Translations under genes and position numbers: made by a program | Assembly: GCA_016125085.1 (NCBI GenBank) | Contig: WGMM01000009.1 | Location: 124,001 to 188,000, forward strand | Length of the DNA: 64,000 nt | DNA from: a bacterium | GTDB lineage: Bacteria > Planctomycetota > Planctomycetia > Isosphaerales > Isosphaeraceae | Direction: 5' to 3' | In this document: positions 1 to 8,929 of the stretch, in pieces | How the letters are laid out: each line of letters begins with the position of its first letter | Position numbering within the stretch: the stretch's first letter is position 1 | The notes under the pieces: model-generated | Told to the model about the DNA's origin: nothing | Database searches by the model: none | The model's input: only the letters and a program-made list of their open reading frames with translations

Positions 1-369
1 GATCATGCTGGTCCCGGCACGATTCCCGGAAGAATGCGACTCCGCGATCATCTGCATCGACCAGTCGATGGCGAAGCCATCGGAGCTCGATAACGTCGGA
101 AATGCAGCATTTTTGAACGTGTTCAGAACCGGGATCGTATTTGACCAACCGGCTTGGGCCGCAAGATCCGTCGTCAGCCTCGTCCCCGAAGTCCCGTCAA
201 GTGTCTGTGTCGCGGTGCCAGCCGCACCATAGAAAAGCCAGGGCTGCGTTCCGGGGAGCGTGCCGAGAGAAGCGTCATAAAGCACATAGTCCAGAGCACA
301 TACACGGCCCACTGCCCCGAAAGACCAGAGGCTCAGCAGAAGCAGGCTGATTCGACAGAAGCGATTCAT
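1..369 (-). CDS. Exported protein, C-terminus cut by window edge
   Basis: The frame is open from an ATG at 369 to base 1, so 123 codons are visible and the 3' end is missing. An AGGG Shine-Dalgarno-like sequence lies 7 bases upstream of the ATG. The N-terminus is a clear signal peptide: MNRFCR, a leucine-rich core, then small residues around 20-28. The mature part begins with LYDASLGTLP and continues with a W-x-FYG segment and many small polar residues. This resembles the N-terminal part of planctomycete and cyanobacterial exported proteins that end in a PEP-CTERM anchor, but the anchor would lie outside the window. The role is unknown; export is well supported, the family is a guess. Confidence 0.7.
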   Translation of the reverse strand, partial: MNRFCRISLLLLSLWSFGAVGRVCALDYVLYDASLGTLPGTQPWLFYGAAGTATQTLDGTSGTRLTTDLAAQAGWSNTIPVLNTFKNAAFPTLSSSDGFAIDWSMQMIAESHSSGNRAGTSMI

Positions 370-594
370 GGAGTGTGCCCTGATAACGCCCGATTCGAAC
401 GACACAATGAAATGGTTCATCGGTTCGATCAGCTTCCGGCTTGAGCCAATTCCTTTTCGCTTTATGAAGACTTAGGAATCAGAACCGCACAAACGGCCGC
501 TTGCAGGTTCGATCACGAAAGAATGAATGGATTTGCATTTTCTTACGGGAAACGGACCATCGAAATTCGCATTTCGGCGAACTTTTCGAGCGGG

Positions 595-1299
595 TCAGAA
601 CATCATGACATCGCGGAGGCGATCGTTTTCGGATCGGGCGATGTAAAACGCATCGGCAAGACGACTTTCGAGCAGCTTCAAAGCATCTTCTTCAGAAAGT
701 TCCTGAAAATCGTCAGGCGTTATCGGCCTGGCGTATTCGACGAAAATCGGATAGCTGCCAGGCAGGATATGATTTCGCGGCCAGGCTTCGAAAGCACCTG
801 AGATGCCAGCGCAAGCGATCGTCGCACTGGATTTTCGGGCGATATTCGCGACGCCGGACTTGATCGGCAGAAGATTGCCGTCCGAGGTCCTCGTTCCCTC
901 AGGAAACATACCGACCATCGATTCATAGCGTAACCGGCGGAGAGTTTCCTTGATTCCGCTCGCTGCGCCACCGCCTCTCTGGATCGCAAATCCGCCGAGA
1001 TTGCGAATCAACCAGCCAAGGCCAGGAATGAACAAGCCGGATCGAGCCATGAAGTCGATATTGCGTGGCTGGGAAATACCGAGAACGATCACGTCGTAAT
1101 AACTGGCATGGTTAGCCATCAGCAAGGCTCTGCCCTGCATGGGGATACGGTTGCGGCCCCGTGCCCGGACACCGCAGACGACCACCATCGTGGTCAGCAG
1201 CATGGACCGGAAAGCCCAGTAAAGCCACTTCGAATACCAGGGTCTTTGATCGAACGGTGTATCGAAAATGCTTGTTTCGGGCATGGTTGCGTCGCTCAC
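595..1299 (-). CDS. plsC: 1-acyl-sn-glycerol-3-phosphate acyltransferase (PlsC family)
   Basis: This membrane-associated acyltransferase should move an acyl chain onto lysophosphatidate to give phosphatidate in phospholipid synthesis. The HX4D catalytic motif (NHASYYD) is at residues 63-69 and the substrate-binding FPEGTRT block at 132-138. A hydrophobic stretch at about 27-45 can anchor it to the membrane. The 234-residue length is usual for the family. The start used is GTG at 1299, which overlaps the cmk stop codon by four bases (GTGA), so translation is probably coupled; an ATG at 1284 is an alternative. It is the last gene of a DUF2203-cmk-plsC operon. The exact acyl acceptor cannot be read from the sequence. 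Confidence 0.9.
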   Translation of the reverse strand: MSDATMPETSIFDTPFDQRPWYSKWLYWAFRSMLLTTMVVVCGVRARGRNRIPMQGRALLMANHASYYDVIVLGISQPRNIDFMARSGLFIPGLGWLIRNLGGFAIQRGGGAASGIKETLRRLRYESMVGMFPEGTRTSDGNLLPIKSGVANIARKSSATIACAGISGAFEAWPRNHILPGSYPIFVEYARPITPDDFQELSEEDALKLLESRLADAFYIARSENDRLRDVMMF

Positions 1300-2003
1300 T
1301 CTCCAGTGATCGAAGTGAGGAGCGGGTGAATGACCCGAGTCATTTCGTCCAGAACCTCTTCGAGCGATTTCCCAGTCGAATCGATGAACCTCGCATCTTC
1401 GGCCGGAAGCATCGGTGCGATCGCCCTCGTCCGGTCTTCCTGGTCGCGACGTCTCTGGTCGGCAAGAATTTCCTCGTATTCGATGTCATGACCTTTAGCG
1501 ATCAATTCGCGAAATCGCCGCATGGCTCGTTCTTCGTCCGACGCTTCCAGGAAGAATTTGACGAGAGCGTCGGGGAAAACGATCGTGCCCTGGTCCCGTC
1601 CTTCCGTCACCAGATCGTGGAATTCGGCGGCCGCTCGCTGCCAGTGTACGAGCCTTTCCCGAACTCCCGGGTTACCTGCAGCGTAACGAGCCGCACGAGT
1701 CACGCGAGGCTCGCGAATCTCGGCGCTCACATCCCGGTCGCCGACGAAAACATGGCCGTCGACGAATCGGGGTTGGATTGTGTCCGTGATTTCGACAAGC
1801 ACATGGTCATTTTCAAGATCGGCTTCGGCTTCCAGCGCGACGAGAGTGACGACACGGTACATCGCCCCGGTGTCGAGAAACGACCATCCGAGCCGATGTG
1901 CGAGCTGGCGGGCAACTGTCGATTTCCCGGCACCGGCCGGGCCGTCGATCGTCACGACTTTTCGCTGCGTCATCGCTGTGTCCATCCCGGCGATCCCGTC
2001 CAT
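1296..2003 (-). CDS. cmk: Cytidylate kinase
   Basis: Cytidylate kinase phosphorylates CMP and dCMP with ATP in the cytoplasm. The P-loop GPAGAGKST is at residues 21-29, followed by FLDTGAMYR at 42-50, the family's signature just after the P-loop. Also visible are the arginine-rich lid region (RRRDQEDRTRAIAP) and the typical C-terminal IDSTGKSLEEVL. The length of 235 residues is normal. The start is uncertain: ATGs also lie at residues 7 and 11 (position 1973), and none has a strong Shine-Dalgarno. It sits between a DUF2203 gene and plsC, a tight co-directional cluster; cmk next to an acyltransferase is a common bacterial arrangement. Confidence 0.95.
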   Translation of the reverse strand: MDGIAGMDTAMTQRKVVTIDGPAGAGKSTVARQLAHRLGWSFLDTGAMYRVVTLVALEAEADLENDHVLVEITDTIQPRFVDGHVFVGDRDVSAEIREPRVTRAARYAAGNPGVRERLVHWQRAAAEFHDLVTEGRDQGTIVFPDALVKFFLEASDEERAMRRFRELIAKGHDIEYEEILADQRRRDQEDRTRAIAPMLPAEDARFIDSTGKSLEEVLDEMTRVIHPLLTSITGE

Positions 2004-2030
2004 GCCGTAAATGGCAGAGCACGTTCGAGT

Positions 2031-2525
2031 TCACTCATGCGAATCGGACCAGGAACGGTCTCCGGAATGATCTTCGAACCCTGCTCCGGCACCAGCCACC
2101 AGGGGGCGCCGCTCGTCAAATTCAGCACCCGAACGATGCCAGAAGAGGATTTCCGGCTCATCGGGCATCCAGCACAGGTCGATCTCCTGACCGTCGATCG
2201 ATCCCGGAAAGTCGCAATGGCCGATGGGGCCGCGAGAGTGCACGCCAAGCCGGTTCAGTTCATGGCGAAAGGCTTCCAGCTTCTCTTGTTCTGCCACGAG
2301 TTCGCGGCGAAAACCTTCGATTTCGTCTGAGAACTCGCTGTCCGAAGATGCGTTTTTCTTGCTCTTCGACCGTCCCAGCCGTTCAAGGCGATGGGTTAAT
2401 TGTTCGACCAGTTCGTGCTGGGCGACCAGATCCTTCGCGATGGCCCGGACCAGAGGCAACATCCGATTGGCCTGATCCACGGTGAACCGCTCGGGCACGC
2501 CTGAATTGCGGGCTGGGGAGTTCAT
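2031..2525 (-). CDS. DUF2203 family protein
   Basis: This 164-residue cytoplasmic protein matches the DUF2203 family. It has the start RFTVDQANRMLPLVRAIAKD, a coiled-coil-like helix pair in the first 100 residues, and the diagnostic C-terminal block GVHSRGPIGHCDFPG followed by LCWMPDEPEILFWHR. The family has no established biochemical role. The gene is 27 bases upstream of cmk in the same direction, so it probably heads the cmk-plsC operon. No signal peptide or membrane segment is visible. Confidence in the family is high; no function is proposed. Confidence 0.88.
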   Translation of the reverse strand: MNSPARNSGVPERFTVDQANRMLPLVRAIAKDLVAQHELVEQLTHRLERLGRSKSKKNASSDSEFSDEIEGFRRELVAEQEKLEAFRHELNRLGVHSRGPIGHCDFPGSIDGQEIDLCWMPDEPEILFWHRSGAEFDERRPLVAGAGAGFEDHSGDRSWSDSHE

Positions 2526-2682
2526 GATTCGTGAGCCTCCTCAAGGCGATCAGGGGATCTCGCGGTCGAAAATCGACGCGATTCGAGTTTCCCGAGTATC
2601 AGCCTGTAAAGAATTCTAGGGCCCTGCGTCGTATCACGACAAGTCGTGCAGACACAGGTGACGAATTGACCGGAATGGTCGG

Positions 2683-4413
2683 CTAGAGGGTAGGGGGCTT
2701 TCGCTTGATAAGATTCAATATATCCTTCGAACCTGAAACGTTCAACACGTCCTTGGGTTCGAGCCCTGCGCGTCTCGCCACTCCGACACCGTAATAGACG
2801 TCGTCGAGTCCTGCGATCGAGTGGGCGTCAGGGTTGATCGAAATCATGACGTCGCAATGCCTTGCGAATCTTGTGCCGTCCGTGTCAAGGTCCAGTCGAT
2901 ACGGGCTCGCATTGATCTCGATCATCGTTCCTGTGCGAGCACAGGCATGGATGACCGCTTCCAGATCGACGTCATACCCGGGCCTCGCGAGCAGAAGCCG
3001 GCCGGTCGGGTGGCCAAGCATCGTGACATACGGGTTTTCTGCCGCGCGGATCAATCGTGCGGTCTGTGCCGCGCGGTCCTGCCCAAAACTCGAATGGATG
3101 CTCGCGACGACATAATCGAACCGTCTGAGGATTTCGTCCGGATAATCCATCGACCCGTCCGCCAGGATGTCGCACTCGATACCCTTGAACAAACGGAACT
3201 TCGATCCGAAGGACGCGTTGAGTTTGTCGATCTCGTCCCATTGCTTGTGCAGTTTTTCGACGCTCAATCCACCCGCATAAGCCGCCGAGCGGCTGTGATC
3301 CGCAATACCGAGGTACTCCCAGCCACGGTCCATCGCGGCCTGAGCCATTTGCTCCAGCGTATTCGCCCCGTCGCTATAATCCGTATGGCAGTGGAACGTT
3401 CCACGCAGGTCTTTCAGTTCAATCAGTTCAGGCATCTTGCCGGCTTCCGCCAGCGCGAACTCGCCGGAGTCTTCGCGCATTTCGGGCGGTACGAATTCCA
3501 ACCCCAGGGCTTTGTAGATTTCCGCCTCGTCACGGCATGGCGTCGGCGTGCCGTCGTCTGCCACGAGGCCATATTCGCTCAGCTTCAGTCCCAGTGCGAT
3601 CGCCCGCTTGCGCATGGCGATGTTATGGGCTTTCGAACCGGTGAAGTAGCTCAGCGCGAAAGGGAACTGTTCGTCGGTAACGGCCCGAATATCGCATTGG
3701 GCGCCTTCGGATAACCGCACGCTCAATTTCGTGTCGCCATGCGCAAGAATGGACACGACTTCCGAGCGATCCGCCAGATCGTCGAGGACACGCCGCGGGT
3801 GGTCGGTCGAAACGAGGATATCCAGATCGCCGATCGTCTCGGCGCGACGTCTCAGGCTGCCGCAAATGCTGGCCCTGAGGACGTCCGGATGCTCGCTCGC
3901 GGCGGCCAGAATCGGTTCCGCAAGCCGCAAGGCAGTGCTCTGCAGCATCCGGGTTCCGGCTTTGTCGAGAAATTCAAGACCTTCGAGAATCTTTGCCTGG
4001 GTTTTCGCCCCGAAGCCTTTGATACCGGCGATCGCACCTTTCTCTGCCGCTTTTTTCAGGTCCGCGACTCCGCTGATACCGAGCGATTCGCGAAGCAATT
4101 TGATCCTTTTGGCACCCATTCCAGGTATCCGCAAAAGATCGAGAAGTCCCGGCGGAACTTCGCGCCGAAGCGCTTCGAACTCAGTGCAATGGCCACTTGT
4201 GGCAAGCTGGGCGATTTTTGCGAACGTGGACGCGCCGATACCCGGCAGTTCCGTCAGACTGCCATCAGCGACGAGCGCCGAGATATCGCCGACGACTCCT
4301 CTGAGCGAATCTGCGGCGTTGTGGTAAGCCCTGCATTTGAAAGGGTTTTCACCCTTGATTTCGAGCAGGCTGCCCATGTCGTCCAGAATGTCGGCGATCT
4401 GCTCGGTGCGCAT
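2683..4413 (-). CDS. polX: DNA polymerase X family with PHP domain
   Basis: Bacterial PolX is a gap-filling repair polymerase with a C-terminal PHP phosphoesterase/exonuclease domain. From the chosen start (ATG at 4413, MRTEQIADIL) the protein is 576 residues. A helix-hairpin-helix region covers about 1-150. The polymerase palm carries GSLRRRAETIGDLD near 185-198, including the catalytic DxD pair. The PHP domain begins with GTFHCHTDYSDG near 338 and includes GIADHSRS. The frame stays open a further 27 codons upstream, but that part is low-complexity basic sequence unlike the family. The gene stands alone, about 250 bp from a divergent PEP-CTERM gene. All key residues look intact. Confidence 0.93.
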   Translation of the reverse strand: MRTEQIADILDDMGSLLEIKGENPFKCRAYHNAADSLRGVVGDISALVADGSLTELPGIGASTFAKIAQLATSGHCTEFEALRREVPPGLLDLLRIPGMGAKRIKLLRESLGISGVADLKKAAEKGAIAGIKGFGAKTQAKILEGLEFLDKAGTRMLQSTALRLAEPILAAASEHPDVLRASICGSLRRRAETIGDLDILVSTDHPRRVLDDLADRSEVVSILAHGDTKLSVRLSEGAQCDIRAVTDEQFPFALSYFTGSKAHNIAMRKRAIALGLKLSEYGLVADDGTPTPCRDEAEIYKALGLEFVPPEMREDSGEFALAEAGKMPELIELKDLRGTFHCHTDYSDGANTLEQMAQAAMDRGWEYLGIADHSRSAAYAGGLSVEKLHKQWDEIDKLNASFGSKFRLFKGIECDILADGSMDYPDEILRRFDYVVASIHSSFGQDRAAQTARLIRAAENPYVTMLGHPTGRLLLARPGYDVDLEAVIHACARTGTMIEINASPYRLDLDTDGTRFARHCDVMISINPDAHSIAGLDDVYYGVGVARRAGLEPKDVLNVSGSKDILNLIKRKPPTL

Positions 4414-4667
4414 CGCAACGTCTTTTCTTGATTGGCTTTCAGACGGACGAGAAAGTCGCCGGGCCCGTTGCTGACGAATTCCTGCGACAGTCACGACCCC
4501 AACGATCGGCGATCTTCGCAGAATCGCTTCAAGTTTCGAAGTCGTTATGTTCGATAAATAAGGATGTCCGCAGGGAGAGTCCTTCGAACGGATTTCGACA
4601 CTGGCCCAGGGACGGGCTGGACTTCCCGGCGGATTCGGCGAATTCGATGATTTCGAAAGGCCTGGCT

Positions 4668-5327
4668 ATGACGCGCATGTCGAAGAAGCGTTTGATCTTC
4701 GTCGGGTTAGTGATCGCAGCGTCCAGCTTTGTCCCGGAATCTTCCGCAGCCTCGATCCGGGCCGGTGCCTTTCGAAATCGGAATACGACGCCTCGACAGA
4801 GGGCCATGACAAGAATCCAGGCGAATCGGGCACTCCGTCTCGCCATGAACACCGGCTCGATGAACATGCCCAACCCCCTTCAGGGCATGAAAGGGGCTTC
4901 GCTCCTTTCGGCGGCGGCGATCACTCTCGACTCATCCCCGACTGCGGCATCGACGGTGACGGCTTCCGCGACTCCGACACTGCATCAGGTATGGGAATCA
5001 CTGGCGCCGACCATGCGTTATGCGAGCCAGCTCGAACCTGACCCGAATACGGGGCTTTTGCCTGACACAGTCTTCGTAGCTGATCTTTACCAGCGACGCG
5101 CCATCAATCAGGCGAGGTTCGATACCTATCATCCGCAGATTTCGCAACTTCTGGATTATGATACGACGATCCGCAACAGCGGTAATCCTTCAGGCTTGAA
5201 TCCCGCTGGCACGCCTTCGAATACGAATCCTCAGGTCGTCATTCCTGAACCGTCCAGCATTCTGATCGCTGTCGGGCTAGTCGGATTCGTCGCATGGAAC
5301 CGGCGATGCGGGAAAAATTCCTGCTGA
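4668..5327 (+). CDS. PEP-CTERM sorted exported protein
   Basis: The ATG at 4668 is preceded by a GAAAGG Shine-Dalgarno seven bases upstream, which favours it over ATGs at 4647 and 4428. The 219-residue product starts with a signal peptide (MTRMSKKRL then a hydrophobic core). It ends with VIPEPSSILIAVGLVGFVAW plus a basic tail, a textbook PEP-CTERM anchor for exosortase processing. The middle is low in cysteine and contains a QRAMTRIQANRALRLAMNTG-like basic helix, then a region rich in threonine, proline and asparagine. No enzymatic motif is seen. It is probably a surface or matrix protein. No exosortase gene is present in the window. Confidence 0.8.
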   Translation: MTRMSKKRLIFVGLVIAASSFVPESSAASIRAGAFRNRNTTPRQRAMTRIQANRALRLAMNTGSMNMPNPLQGMKGASLLSAAAITLDSSPTAASTVTASATPTLHQVWESLAPTMRYASQLEPDPNTGLLPDTVFVADLYQRRAINQARFDTYHPQISQLLDYDTTIRNSGNPSGLNPAGTPSNTNPQVVIPEPSSILIAVGLVGFVAWNRRCGKNSC

Positions 5328-5484
5328 TTGAGGTTCATACTCACCTTCGTGTCGCATTCGTGGACTTGCATCGAGAAAAAGATGTTCGACTCTCGACGCT
5401 CGGTGAGTTAGTGCTGACGCGTGATTTCCCGAATCGCACGGAAACGCTAGAATACGTGCGCTACCTAAATCGTCCCTGATGAAG

Positions 5485-5507
5485 TGCCGTCGATCGAATC
5501 GACGGCA
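5485..5507 (+). terminator. Stem-loop after the PEP-CTERM gene
   Basis: A perfect 10-bp stem (TGCCGTCGAT / ATCGACGGCA) with a 3-base loop is followed by TGACCGTTTTGTC. It lies 158 bases after the PEP-CTERM stop and 108 bases before metG. The T-tract is short and slightly displaced, so it may be a weak terminator or an element in the metG leader. Confidence 0.5.
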
Positions 5508-5614
5508 TGACCGTTTTGTCTGGATGCGGCTCGACGCTAGCGAGTGGCCACGAGGCACAAAACTACGCGAGACTGGATTTCAGGGGCTGCACATATACTG
5601 GGGATTCCTCGGGC

Positions 5615-7195
5615 ATGTCTTCCGATCGACCGAAGTTCTACATCACCACGGCCATCGATTATCCCAATTCCCGCCCGCACATCGGTACGGCTTTCGAGAA
5701 GATCGGGGCCGACGCCCAGGCGCGATTCCGGCGCATGCATGGCTACGATGTCCATTTTCTGATGGGCAACGACGAGAACACGATCAAGGTCGACCAGCGC
5801 GCCACCGAACTCGGCCTCGGACCGAAGGCTTACGTCGACGATATGGCCCTTCAGTTCCGTCAGGTGTGGTCGGATCTGAACGTCTCGAACGACGACTTTA
5901 TTCAGACCAGCGAACCACGGCATCACGACGGTTGCCGTAAATTCATCCAGGCCGTATACGACGCCGGCTATATCTTCAAAAAGGCTTACACGGGCTTGTA
6001 CTGCAACGGTTGCGAAGCTTTCAAAACGGAAAAAGAGCTTGAAAACGGCCGATGCCCGAACCATCAGGGGCAGGAACTCAAGCGAATCGAAGAAGAAAAC
6101 TACTTTTTCCGTCTTTCCGCGTTCGGCGACCGATTGCTGGCCCATTATCGCGACAATCCCGACTTCATCCAGCCGGAAAGCCGCCGGAACGAGGTTTACA
6201 ACCTGGTCGAATCCGGCCTTCAGGATGTCTCCATCACGCGAAAAGGGTTTTCCTGGGGCATTCCGGTCCCATTCGATCCGGAGCAGACGATCTATGTATG
6301 GTTCGATGCACTTCTCAACTACATCACGGCTCTGGGGTACGGTTCGGACGACGAGACCCGCTTCGAGAAGTACTGGCCGGCCGATGTCCACGTCATCGGT
6401 AAGGATATCACCCGGTTCCACTGCGCACTTTGGCCGGCCATGTTGATGGCCGCGGGGCTGCCATTGCCGAAGTCCGTGTACGCGCATGGTTTCGTGTACA
6501 ACAAAGGCCAGAAGATGTCGAAATCGGCCGGTACGGCCATCGATCCGATGACCGTCTACCGGACCTATGGCGCAGACCCGTTCCGCTACTACTTCCTCAA
6601 GGAATGCGTTTTCGGCGGCGACGGGAATTTCAGTGAAGAACGGTTCGTGGAGCTTTATAACTCGGACCTGGCCAATAATCTCGGTAATCTCTACAGCCGA
6701 ACGCTTTCGATGTGTGTCCGATATTTCGGCGGAAATCTCGAAGGCTCGGCCGCGATCGATCCGGTCGATTGGCGAGAGGGACTGGACCTTGACGCACTTG
6801 CAGCGGAACTGGAAGGGCTCGTAGGAACGTTCGAGTTCTCCCAGGCACTCGTGACGATCTGGTCGAGAGTCCTCGACACAGCCAACCGTTACGTCCAGAA
6901 CACCGAGCCCTTCAAGCTCATCAAAACCGATCCCGACGCGACGAAAGTCGTGCTTGCCAACATGGCAGACGCTCTCAGGGTCGTCGCCATTCTGATCAAA
7001 CCGTTCCTGCCGGCGACCGCCGAAATTTTCTACCGGGCGTTCAATTTCGAAGACGCTGAACCCTGGAGCACGGTCCGCTATCCGTCGATCGCCCGCCCGC
7101 CGATGAATCGTCCCGACTGGACGGTCACGGCTCCGCTCGCCGATGGCAAGCCATTCCCTCTTTTCCCGAAGATTCAACCGCCAAAAGAATCTTAA
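5615..7195 (+). CDS. metG: Methionyl-tRNA synthetase
   Basis: This class I synthetase charges tRNA-Met. The chosen ATG at 5615 gives MSSDRPKFYITTAIDYPN, the normal start of the family; upstream in-frame codons do not resemble it. The HIGH motif is PHIG near residues 21-24 and KMSKS is at 300-304. A single zinc knuckle is formed by CNGC near 130-133 and CPNH near 147-150. The anticodon-binding helical domain follows, ending with IAEIFYRAF-type sequence. At 526 residues it is the short form, lacking the C-terminal tRNA-binding EMAP/OB domain found in the E. coli enzyme. It appears monocistronic, with hairpins on both sides. Confidence 0.96.
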   Translation: MSSDRPKFYITTAIDYPNSRPHIGTAFEKIGADAQARFRRMHGYDVHFLMGNDENTIKVDQRATELGLGPKAYVDDMALQFRQVWSDLNVSNDDFIQTSEPRHHDGCRKFIQAVYDAGYIFKKAYTGLYCNGCEAFKTEKELENGRCPNHQGQELKRIEEENYFFRLSAFGDRLLAHYRDNPDFIQPESRRNEVYNLVESGLQDVSITRKGFSWGIPVPFDPEQTIYVWFDALLNYITALGYGSDDETRFEKYWPADVHVIGKDITRFHCALWPAMLMAAGLPLPKSVYAHGFVYNKGQKMSKSAGTAIDPMTVYRTYGADPFRYYFLKECVFGGDGNFSEERFVELYNSDLANNLGNLYSRTLSMCVRYFGGNLEGSAAIDPVDWREGLDLDALAAELEGLVGTFEFSQALVTIWSRVLDTANRYVQNTEPFKLIKTDPDATKVVLANMADALRVVAILIKPFLPATAEIFYRAFNFEDAEPWSTVRYPSIARPPMNRPDWTVTAPLADGKPFPLFPKIQPPKES

Positions 7196-7270
7196 AACCG
7201 AGCAGGGAGCGGGTTGGCTCGGACTCTTGCGGAAATACGATCGACCTTATCAGCTCCTGGCGAGTATTGA

Positions 7271-7301
7271 CCGTATCCCGGAAGGAATTTCCGGGATACG
7301 G
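7271..7301. terminator. Strong stem-loop between convergent metG and hibernation factor
   Basis: A perfect 13-bp inverted repeat (CCGTATCCCGGAA / TTCCGGGATACGG) with a 5-base loop sits between the metG stop and the convergent stop at 7341. There is only CCGCTTT after it on the plus strand, so it may be a bidirectional terminator with poor U-tracts or an RNA-stabilising hairpin. Confidence 0.6.
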
Positions 7302-7340
7302 CCGCTTTAAGACTTTCGTGATCTTGAGGACCTTCAGAAA

Positions 7341-7697
7341 TCACATCTCGGGATTGTTGTGATGGTGATAGGTGTGCTCAGGATGGTGGTTCTGCCGCTT
7401 TTCGATACGTTTCTTGAGCAATGCCGTGTATTTGTGATTCGCCTGGTTGAATGCGGCAAGGGCATCGTGGTCTCGCCCTTCAGCGACGAGTTCCCCGTTC
7501 GGGTTCAGCATGTGGGCCACGATCTTGCAGGAAATATCGTTAGCTCCGCCCTTGTTCTTGTTCGTGTCCACGAGATGTACCGTGAGCCGGGCGATCTGAT
7601 CCTCATGGTGTTTGGTCGCCAGGGCCAGGTGCTTCGCGATGTAATCGTGAAATTCCCCTTCGACGGTCACATGACTGGTGTGCAGATCGAATTCCAT
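7341..7697 (-). CDS. HPF/RaiA-like ribosome hibernation protein, short form
   Basis: The 118-residue protein begins MEFDLHTSHVTVEGEFHDYI, followed by a helix and the strand ARLTVHLVDTN, then SCKIVAHMLNPNGELVAEGR and a final helix with DALAAFNQA and ALLKKRIEKR. This is the beta-alpha-beta-beta-beta-alpha order of the S30AE fold. These proteins bind the 30S decoding region and inactivate ribosomes in slow growth. The acidic motif is weak and the family is divergent, so a related single-domain role is possible. The C-terminal tail is unusually histidine-rich (HHPEHTYHHH), which could bind metal. A GAGG sequence lies upstream of the ATG, and an inverted repeat at 7756-7778 may regulate it. Confidence 0.75.
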   Translation of the reverse strand: MEFDLHTSHVTVEGEFHDYIAKHLALATKHHEDQIARLTVHLVDTNKNKGGANDISCKIVAHMLNPNGELVAEGRDHDALAAFNQANHKYTALLKKRIEKRQNHHPEHTYHHHNNPEM

Positions 7698-8006
7698 GGG
7701 AAGCCTCGCTCGAAACGGTTCGTTGCCTTGGTTGACGGAAAAGACCGATGGGCGGAAGTCGAATCGAACGTTCGACTTATTCGAAGCACTCGGTCACGAC
7801 GTCCCCGGAAAAGCGGGTATCGGACCCGCTGAATTCCGAAGCTGGGCGCAGAAGACAAGAGTTTTGAGGCATCGATCGCCCCTCAACCCTGATGACTGAG
7901 CCCAATTCCTGCCGGCGAAGAATTCGCCCTCTCTTTCTACGATTCCCGAACCGGAAAAGCAACCCGCCAAAAGCACCCTTGCATGGAATTCGGACCGATG
8001 CATCCG
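7698..8006. other. Intergenic, promoter region of the hibernation factor
   Basis: This 309-base gap separates the minus-strand hibernation factor start from the stop of the upstream minus-strand gene. Apart from the inverted repeat at 7756-7778, nothing coding or structured was recognised. Confidence 0.5.
7756..7778. promoter_or_regulatory. Inverted repeat upstream of the hibernation factor
   Basis: AAGTCGAA and TTCGACTT are perfect 8-base inverted arms separated by 7 bases; the spacer with its flanks also contains the 12-base palindrome TCGAACGTTCGA. It lies about 60-80 bases upstream of the ATG at 7697, where an operator or overlapping promoter would sit. The bound factor, if any, is unknown. 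Confidence 0.4.
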
Positions 8007-8549
8007 TCATTGTCCGACCTGTTCCAAAGCGAACCATCGACGGGCGGACGGGTCAGCCGTCCGGGTGTCGTCCACATAGCCAAGGAAAAGCCCTGGCCGC
8101 ACTTCGCGTATCTCGTCGCGAACGTTGCGGTAAAGCCACGAACTGCCCGAATAGTCCAGCACGATCGCAGGAGCTCCGTCCCTCAAGCTCGGTTCGATCC
8201 GCACATTCGCCCTGATCATCGGCAGACCGAAAAATCGGTTCACGGCGACCAGCGAATCGGCGTCGATCCGTTTGCCTGACCACACCACTCGCCCTCCACG
8301 GGAAGCGACGTTCGCGCTGGCACTTCCTGGATTGACCAGAGGGAGGCCCCTCAACGGACCGGCGGGTACCGCGGTGACGTAGCCAGCCGCGAAGACGGCG
8401 TTCAAAGTTTCGGGCGTGCAAAGGGCGAGATCATCGGCACTGCGGATGACGATCGTCTCCTGGGCAGTGGCTGGGCCGGCAGGAGTCGCCAGCAATGAGA
8501 TTCCGCCGAACAGAAGCCCGTACACGAAGGACCGGATGGTACGTTTCAT
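8007..8549 (-). CDS. Exported protein of unknown function
   Basis: The 180-residue product starts with a signal peptide (MKRTIRSF, hydrophobic core, probable cleavage after ATAQ near residue 30). The mature domain runs as a single compact unit with ANVASRGGRVVWSGKRID, then VNRFFGLPMIRANVRIEPS, and ends with LDYSGSSWLYRNVRDEIREV and PGLFLGYVDD. The last block (Y/W-rich, 'RNVRDEIREV.PGLFLGYV') looks like a conserved family core, but I cannot name the family. It may be a small beta-barrel or lipocalin-like ligand-binding protein; that is only inference. It is transcribed alone towards the hibernation factor. No cofactor motif is seen. Confidence 0.75.
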   Translation of the reverse strand: MKRTIRSFVYGLLFGGISLLATPAGPATAQETIVIRSADDLALCTPETLNAVFAAGYVTAVPAGPLRGLPLVNPGSASANVASRGGRVVWSGKRIDADSLVAVNRFFGLPMIRANVRIEPSLRDGAPAIVLDYSGSSWLYRNVRDEIREVRPGLFLGYVDDTRTADPSARRWFALEQVGQ

Positions 8550-8664
8550 GCGATGTTCCCGTCAGGTTGTCGATTCGAAGGTGCTGAAGCGGCCCGGGAA
8601 ATTGCGGTCAAAATGCCGCATATCGTGAATTATGCTTCCGGATTCCGTGCATGCGCCGAAAACG

Positions 8665-8699
8665 AAAAAAAATCGCGATCCTGGTCAGAGATCGCGATT
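8665..8699 (-). terminator. Rho-independent terminator of the 63-residue gene
   Basis: A perfect 10-bp stem AATCGCGATC / GATCGCGATT has a 9-base loop. Read on the minus strand it is followed at once by eight T residues. It lies 38 bases beyond the stop of the small minus-strand gene at 8738-8929 and is the best intrinsic terminator in this part of the window. Confidence 0.8.
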
Positions 8700-8737
8700 C
8701 GGAGTTTTACGCTGTGCGTCGTTCGGGAAGAAACAGA

Positions 8738-8929
8738 TCAGGTTCGGATCGAACCTTTACTGTCCGAGGCGGACGGAGAGACCGACTTGGGAACGCTGGG
8801 AGGGCCTGAGGCTCTTCGCCGGATCGAGCCATCCGGCAAATTCGCCGGGTTCTGACTCTTCGGCGAAACGCCGACGGCCGCTTTCAGCAACCGACGCATC
8901 GCGTCATGAGAATGGGGTGATGAGAACAT
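8738..8929 (-). CDS. Small protein, 63 residues, unknown function
   Basis: The ATG at 8929 has an ideal Shine-Dalgarno, AAGGAG five bases upstream, and a rho-independent terminator follows the stop, so this short frame is very likely a real gene. The product starts MFSSPHSHDAMRRLLKAAVG: a short His/Ser segment and then an amphipathic helix. After VSPK it is proline- and serine-rich (SGPPSVPKSVSPSASD), probably disordered. There is no signal peptide, membrane segment or cysteine. It lies downstream of the DapA/NanA-type lyase on the same strand, but about 340 bases away, so it probably has its own promoter. No family is recognised. Confidence 0.65.
   Translation of the reverse strand: MFSSPHSHDAMRRLLKAAVGVSPKSQNPANLPDGSIRRRASGPPSVPKSVSPSASDSKGSIRT

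Noticed and set aside
5537..7177. A 546-residue minus-strand frame across metG
   Set aside because: The metG sequence on the plus strand is complete; the antisense frame has no recognisable motif.
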